Assembly: GCA_900155495.1 (NCBI GenBank)
Contig: FTLJ01000711.1
Location: forward strand, 62,001-126,000
DNA from: Porogramme epimiltina
Lineage: Eukaryota; Basidiomycota; Agaricomycetes; Polyporales; Polyporaceae
Direction of reading: 5' to 3'
Length of the DNA: 64,000 bases
In this document: positions 59,288 to 64,000 of the stretch, in pieces
Layout: every line of letters starts with the position of its first letter
Numbering within the stretch: the first letter of the stretch is position 1
Position numbers and translations under genes: made by a program
The notes under the pieces: model-generated
Database searches by the model: none
What the model was told of the DNA's origin: nothing
What the model saw: the letters and a program-made list of their open reading frames with translations, nothing else

Positions 59288-59863
59288 GTCGGATTGACGA
59301 GCTGACTGGGCAGAGTGACTATATGCGCTGGAGGCAGTGGAAGAGAGAAGGCAGTTGCGAGCTGTCGGACCCGTACCGGACGCAATCGTGGAGAACCTGT
59401 CAAAGAAGCCTGCCTAATTCGGTGTTTCGGAATTCGCCGACAAGAGTGGCTGAGGGAACACGAATGGTCCCTCGATCGGCCCCTCTACTGCACGGCGGTT
59501 CCTCCGGGAACATAGATTGTGGTAGCACTCGAGGTGTGTGCGGTCACAGGTGATTCGCCCTCATTTAATCCCGTGGGCAAACAAAGTAGTTGACGGCGAG
59601 ACGACGAGAAATTGCTCGCAGCTGATGCTCATGACACTCCTGTCCGAAACATAAATCTTCCAAAGGGAATCTGCGAGATAGGATACAACAGCACGTTGCA
59701 TCTAAGTAATGACAAAGCGGTATGGGTCTCCTGGACTATTCGACGGTTAGCTTAACATTTATTTTCGAGGCAGAACTACGAAACTTACGATATGACTACA
59801 AAGCTCACGAGATATGAGGGATGGGATATGCAGCAAACAAAGCCATTGAGAGAGCAGGCAGAG
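59288..59863. other. Intergenic between coiled-coil gene and TRS23
   Basis: I see no gene in these 576 bp. They should contain the promoter of the coiled-coil gene and the 3' flank of TRS23. Confidence 0.45.
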
Positions 59864-60424
59864 TCAGCCTAAGAGCGCGCCTATCCGTGTGTCAAAACCC
59901 TCGTTACGGATTGGCATCTCGGGCGTGTGGAATGGGTTCTTCATGACTGCGTCTGCGTAGATCTCGTACACCTTTTGAAGGACACTGTCTGCAGTCGCCT
60001 CAACTAGTGATGTCAGGAGGACGAATTTAGTGCCTTGTTAAAGGCGTGAGCTACGAAACCTAGAACCAAACGGGGTACCTTACCTGTGGCGGTGAGGAGG
60101 ATATTCATCTTGAAGCTCTCTCCCGATATTACGTGGGCACCTGAGCTAGATCCAGTAGGTGAGAGTCTACTAGTGATTGCGTGTATTCCGTGCAAGGTTC
60201 CTGCGAGCACAAGGTACTCGTTGGACGTCAAGTGTGGAAGCCCATCTGGTGATGTCTGTCAGCATCGCAGCTTTCACGAATCGATGAAGGGAGCCTGCCT
60301 CCAAAGCTGCGTTCATACACAAGGCCTCCCGCCTTGTTTATGACCTGTTCCATACTCGATTAGGTGACATCGTAGTGGATCTTGCAACGACATGTAAACC
60401 TACCCAGAGACCGAAGATGGCCAT
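59864..60424 (-). CDS. TRS23: TRAPP complex subunit Trs23 (TRAPPC4, sybindin-like)
   Basis: TRAPP activates Ypt1/Rab1 and tethers vesicles at the Golgi. Four exons (60404-60424, 60299-60344, 60084-60245, 59864-60033) join to 132 residues. The longin-like N terminus MAIFGLWVINKAGGLVYERSF is followed by SNEYLVLAGTLHGIHAI, SGAHVISGESFKMNILLTATGTKFVLL, and YEIYADAVMKNPFHTPEMPI, which is the characteristic Trs23/sybindin ending. Intron 2 (60246-60298) has a GC donor and is required to keep the frame. The third intron's acceptor is AAG. It is divergent from HOP1 across 188 bp. Confidence 0.92.
60246..60298 (-). other. GC-AG intron in TRS23
   Basis: The donor is GGAG|GCAGGC and the acceptor CACCAG, with a CTGAC branch-like sequence. 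It joins YERSFG to DGLPHLTSNEY in phase 1. Confidence 0.7.
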
Positions 60425-60612
60425 GGCGGTAACCGACAACCACGTTCTGACGTCCACTCTAGACGCCCCACGGCCATGTGAGCAGAACGCGTCAACGCGT
60501 TTCAATCTCCGCTCGACTCCGACTTCCTAAGCCCATGTCTACCAGCTAGATACCTAGCCTCTCCTCCTCGAAGAAGTGCCTCCTACTTCATTCAGACTTT
60601 GACAACTCAACA
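60425..60612. promoter_or_regulatory. Shared divergent promoter of TRS23 and HOP1
   Basis: Only 188 bp separate the two start codons. A meiotic gene and a constitutive secretory gene therefore share or abut a promoter. I see no TATA box. Confidence 0.4.
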
Positions 60613-63600
60613 ATGCAGGCCCAAGGAGTCAGAACCGATCAGAGCCAGGTGCGTATATCGTATCTGACTAGTGGCGTTTGCTCACCGGATGTACTAGGCC
60701 GTGATTACTTCTCAGCAAAGTCTACAGTCGATACAGACACTCCTACGTGCCGGCTTAGGCTGCATTACTTATCTTAGGCGAGTTCAACTGCGCAATACGC
60801 TACATGCATTCTCATCCAGGTCCAGGAATCTACTTCCCGCCGACAACTTCTCCACGAGTGGGTCATGACCTGGCTATATGCGTGCCTGGGTATCTAAACT
60901 TGAAACACACCATAGGTTATCTCACGTCTTCCGGACCGGAATCACTCTCGTCAGAGCCCTCTGGGACACCTGGCTCATCTTTCTCGCCTAACGGCTGTAG
61001 GAATGTCAGCGGGTTCAGGATTATGACAATCACTCGTGGCTTTACGGAAGAGGCCGATAAGCTCCTCAACCTGCTTGTAAGGTACACGACCATCTTCGGG
61101 TAATTATTTATTGACCAGTTCCCGTTAGGAGACGGGAATTTTTGATGCTATACAAAAACAGTATTTGCGATGTTTCATCTTCGCTGTATATCTTGTATGT
61201 GGAATTTTGCTTTCGTGTTCTCCTCGTCTAACGAAGAGCAATCTTAGGACGATAACGACCCTAACAAGTTTGTGGAACTTTTTTCCGCAATGACCGGCAA
61301 CCACTAACATCATTCACCTTCAGTATCGTGGAAGCGTATACGTTCAACTTTACCGTACGTTCGAATCTTTGCGACATGGCGCGCTCAGCACAACCTTGAA
61401 TATTCTAGTACTGCACCGTACCTGGAACAACAGAAACGGTACCAATAATGACTTTAGGAGAAGAAATGGCAAGCATGTCCTTGTCGGGCGAGCGGCGCGA
61501 GCACGATGCTGTAGCAGAGGCGACAAAGAAGGGAAAGATACCCACTTTGGGCGAAGTGAAGCGTAGTCTCAAGGTTTGTCGACCGTTTCTTCTGTGGGCT
61601 TGGGAGGATGTTGATTGCGCGTAGGCTCTTATCAAGATTCTTATTCAAACCACGACTCAGATGGACACGTTACCCAGTAAGTGTTCACTCGTTTGCCAAA
61701 TAAACTGTGCCTGTTCATCTGGTTTAGAGAGGAGATTTGCGACGTTCAAACTTTTTTACCACGACAATACCCCCGACGATTATGAACCACCACACTTCCG
61801 GCCGGCGGACTCAAAGAAGGATAAGTGGGTCATGACCACTCATCATCAGGGTGAAGTGCCAGATCGGTACAGTGTCGGATGTGTTCAGACGGGTTATCAT
61901 GGAGTTGATGTCAAGATCACTTCGGTGGCGAACTACCTTCCGTCCGTAGAGGACAACAACGCACCTTTCCTAGGCACGACAGAGAAGAATCCTTTCGCGA
62001 ATCGCGCCCTTACACCCGCCGAAGACGCCGCATTGCGTGCCCAACAGATCGAAACGCAACGCCGAGACGCTGATGATCGATGTGTCGTTTGGGACGGTGA
62101 TAACGTTCAGGATGCAGCATGCGAGAACGCAACTGGGGATAGTGGTAGCAAATTTTCCGGCAACTGGTGTCAATTAGATGTTGACCATTTCATCATAGGT
62201 CAGGTCTTGCTTGTAGGTATACGGGACGAAAGCGGTCTAGTCGTCCCTCTCTCATCCCAAAGAGAGGAAGTACCGGAGACCCCGGAGGGGCAGTACGCTG
62301 GAAGGCCCGAGGAGGTGCCTATGTGCATTGGTCATCTGGTTCGTGGGCACCCCTATCAACTCGGCGTGATGTAACTAACCATACAAACAGGTCACACGCA
62401 ACCTCTCGCGAGGGCAAGAATTGTCTCCGACACAAGAGCTCCAAGGCACTCAAGACGCATTCTCGCCGCACGCCAGAGCAACCAGTTCTCATTCCAGAGC
62501 TTCGACGCTGACCCCTGTTCCTCCAAGCCGCTCTCGCAGTTATTCTGCCCACATGGATTCATCTCTTCCTCCTTCGGACATTTCGTCGAGCGTATCTTTC
62601 GAGAGGGGGGCAGAGACCATCCCCACTCAGCTGCTGAAAGACATGATTCTTACCGCGAACCCGGCGTCTTGTGAAGACAGTATGATGCTAGGTTTGCCAC
62701 ATGTCTTTGAGCATCGTCACCCCCGTTGTATTCCTGACCGCGTCGGCAGACATGGAAACCCAGCAGCCAGTTGTTTCCCCAAATGAAGAAGACTCCATCC
62801 AATCGTTCTCTGAAAGCTGCCCCCCGACTGTCCTTGAGATTCCCGAGGCGTCTATGGCAGAGAGTGACGTGTTAGAGAAACAAATGGACTGCCTATGTGG
62901 TGTTCAGGTGTGTAATCGCAGTGTGACAGACCAGCCTTCCTCTAACGAGGACTTTAGAGAGAAGATTGTGATATTATTTGCTGTGACGACCATTGCGGTA
63001 AATGGTTCCATCTATGGTACGGAGTCTCTGAATCTACTTGGATGCGTGGTATATTTGATGAATTATCCAGGTGCATGGGGTTCCACTCTTCTCAAGACCC
63101 TCGGCTACCTGCCGAGTTCATTTGCTTCGACTGTCGCGTTAAGGCTGACCCCAACTGGGACATGATCTCCGCTTACGACTTATATCCGCAAATGATCGAC
63201 AGGTACCAGAACTTAGCCATTCACCGGTAAGCTTGTCACTGTCTCCCAAGGTACATGAATGGCATAGACCGTATCTAGCCGTGGCATCAAAGTTTTCGAG
63301 ACCCATGGGCCAGACACTACTGCAGCATTTACAAAGCTTATTGGTAAGGGGACGTACCTTTCATCCAAACGATATAAGTAATAAATCCGAGCTAGGTTGT
63401 GACCCGGCTGTCGCAGGCCAGACACTCAAACGTCTAGAAACGGAGGGTAAGCGCCTTGCTTCCCGCCTTCTCAAACTCCTCGTCTTCACATCGACCTAGG
63501 ATTCGTCGCGCAAGAAATCCGAGTTTCCGACAACTCTGAATTCATGGAAACAACAGAGCTATCGTCTAAGAAGAAAACGAAAGGAAAGAGCGGCGCCCGC

Positions 63601-64000
63601 TCCAAAGCGAAAGCCACTTCGCGTCGGAAGAATATGCAGAAGCCGGTGTTTGTTTTCGTGCTAGCGGCCAAGAATAACGACGCATATAAGGACTACTTCA
63701 ACCCCGAACCTGCAACAGAGAAAAGAATTTTGAAGTTCCATGAGCTAGTGAGGAAGCAGCACATGAGTATATGCGCCATCGCTCACCTCGTAGTGCAGAA
63801 ACCGAAGAGGGAGGGCCGTAAAAAGAAGCATACCACACGTGTCAACCCCGCCGAACCGTAGTGAATTTCTGCTTTCTACTCAAATGTCTCTGACGAGTGC
63901 TCTTGCCGCAGAAACGGTATCACACCGGGGCAAGTTCTCCCAGGCGTGGGAGGGTCTCAGGACGAAGGGTCCCGTCAACTTCTCGAAGGTAGATTAAGGG
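60613..64000 (+). CDS. HOP1: Meiotic HORMA-domain axis protein Hop1, 3' end outside window
   Basis: Hop1 builds the meiotic chromosome axis and promotes interhomologue recombination. The gene is spread over many short exons. The HORMA domain is assembled from 60613-60648, 60698-60777, 60820-60857, 60916-61076, 61129-61194, 61248-61267, 61324-61354, 61408-61572, 61625-61676 and 61728-62338. Landmarks are LQSIQTLLRAGLGCITYLR, NVSGFRIMTITRGFTEEADK, GIFDAIQKQYLRCFIFAVYL, IVEAYTFNF and FKLFYHDNTPDDYEPP. A Ser/Pro/Gln-rich linker follows. Then comes a PHD finger (CLCGVQREDCDIICCDDHCG, then KWFHLWC and FICFDC), and a winged-helix region (RRGIKVFETHGPDTTAAFTK, then LKRLETEGFVAQEIR). A Lys-rich tail leads to the edge. 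This is the HORMA-PHD-wHTH order known for fungal Hop1. Intron 2 has a GC donor. The stop lies outside the window. Confidence 0.93.
60778..60819 (+). other. GC-AG intron in HOP1
   Basis: The donor is AG|GCGAGT and the acceptor CATCCAG; at 42 nt it is one of the shortest in the window. Splicing restores ITYLRSRNLLPADNF, a conserved HORMA block. Confidence 0.7.

Overview
This 64 kb window is nuclear DNA of a filamentous basidiomycete. Its orthologues, and an expanded BTB family, fit an Agaricomycete, and a Polyporales-like wood decayer is my best guess. Almost every gene is cut by many short introns of about 42-65 nt, gene spacing is tight, and the genes are clearly eukaryotic. I see no operons, prokaryotic genes, CRISPR arrays, rRNA or tRNA genes. 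I rebuilt the coding exons by hand from reading frames, splice sites and conserved family motifs. CDS coordinates run from start codon to stop codon and include introns.

Layout. 0-12.5 kb is metabolic: a BTB protein, a secreted-type flavin monooxygenase, HIS1 (histidine), a dienelactone hydrolase, LEU4 (leucine) and an amidohydrolase. LEU4 is unusually long because its linker and regulatory region is present twice. HIS1 and LEU4 both carry Gcn4/Cpc1-type TGACTC sites just upstream. 15-29 kb is housekeeping: splicing factor SF3b2/CUS1, divergent from eIF4A; a dual-specificity phosphatase; a Rab4-like GTPase, divergent from the ATP synthase epsilon subunit; a seven-knuckle CCHC protein (GIS2/CNBP type); cytochrome oxidase subunit IV/Cox5; and proteasome lid subunit RPN8. 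29-41 kb is gene-poor and has a minisatellite and simple repeats. It holds only the kinetochore protein DAD3, an acidic BTB-like protein and an AGC-like kinase.

41-64 kb is dense again: the 30-exon phosphatidylinositol 4-kinase STT4; an RNA-silencing RNA-dependent RNA polymerase; a glutaminyl cyclase-like M28 protein; an Old Yellow Enzyme; a six-exon coiled-coil gene I do not recognise; TRAPP subunit TRS23; and the meiotic axis protein HOP1, which runs off the right edge.

The most interesting observations are an apparent AT-AC intron next to an 8-nt microexon in the catalytic core of STT4, the tandem regulatory module in LEU4, a run of five GC-AG introns between 50 and 61 kb, and the uncharacterised coiled-coil gene beside TRS23 and HOP1.
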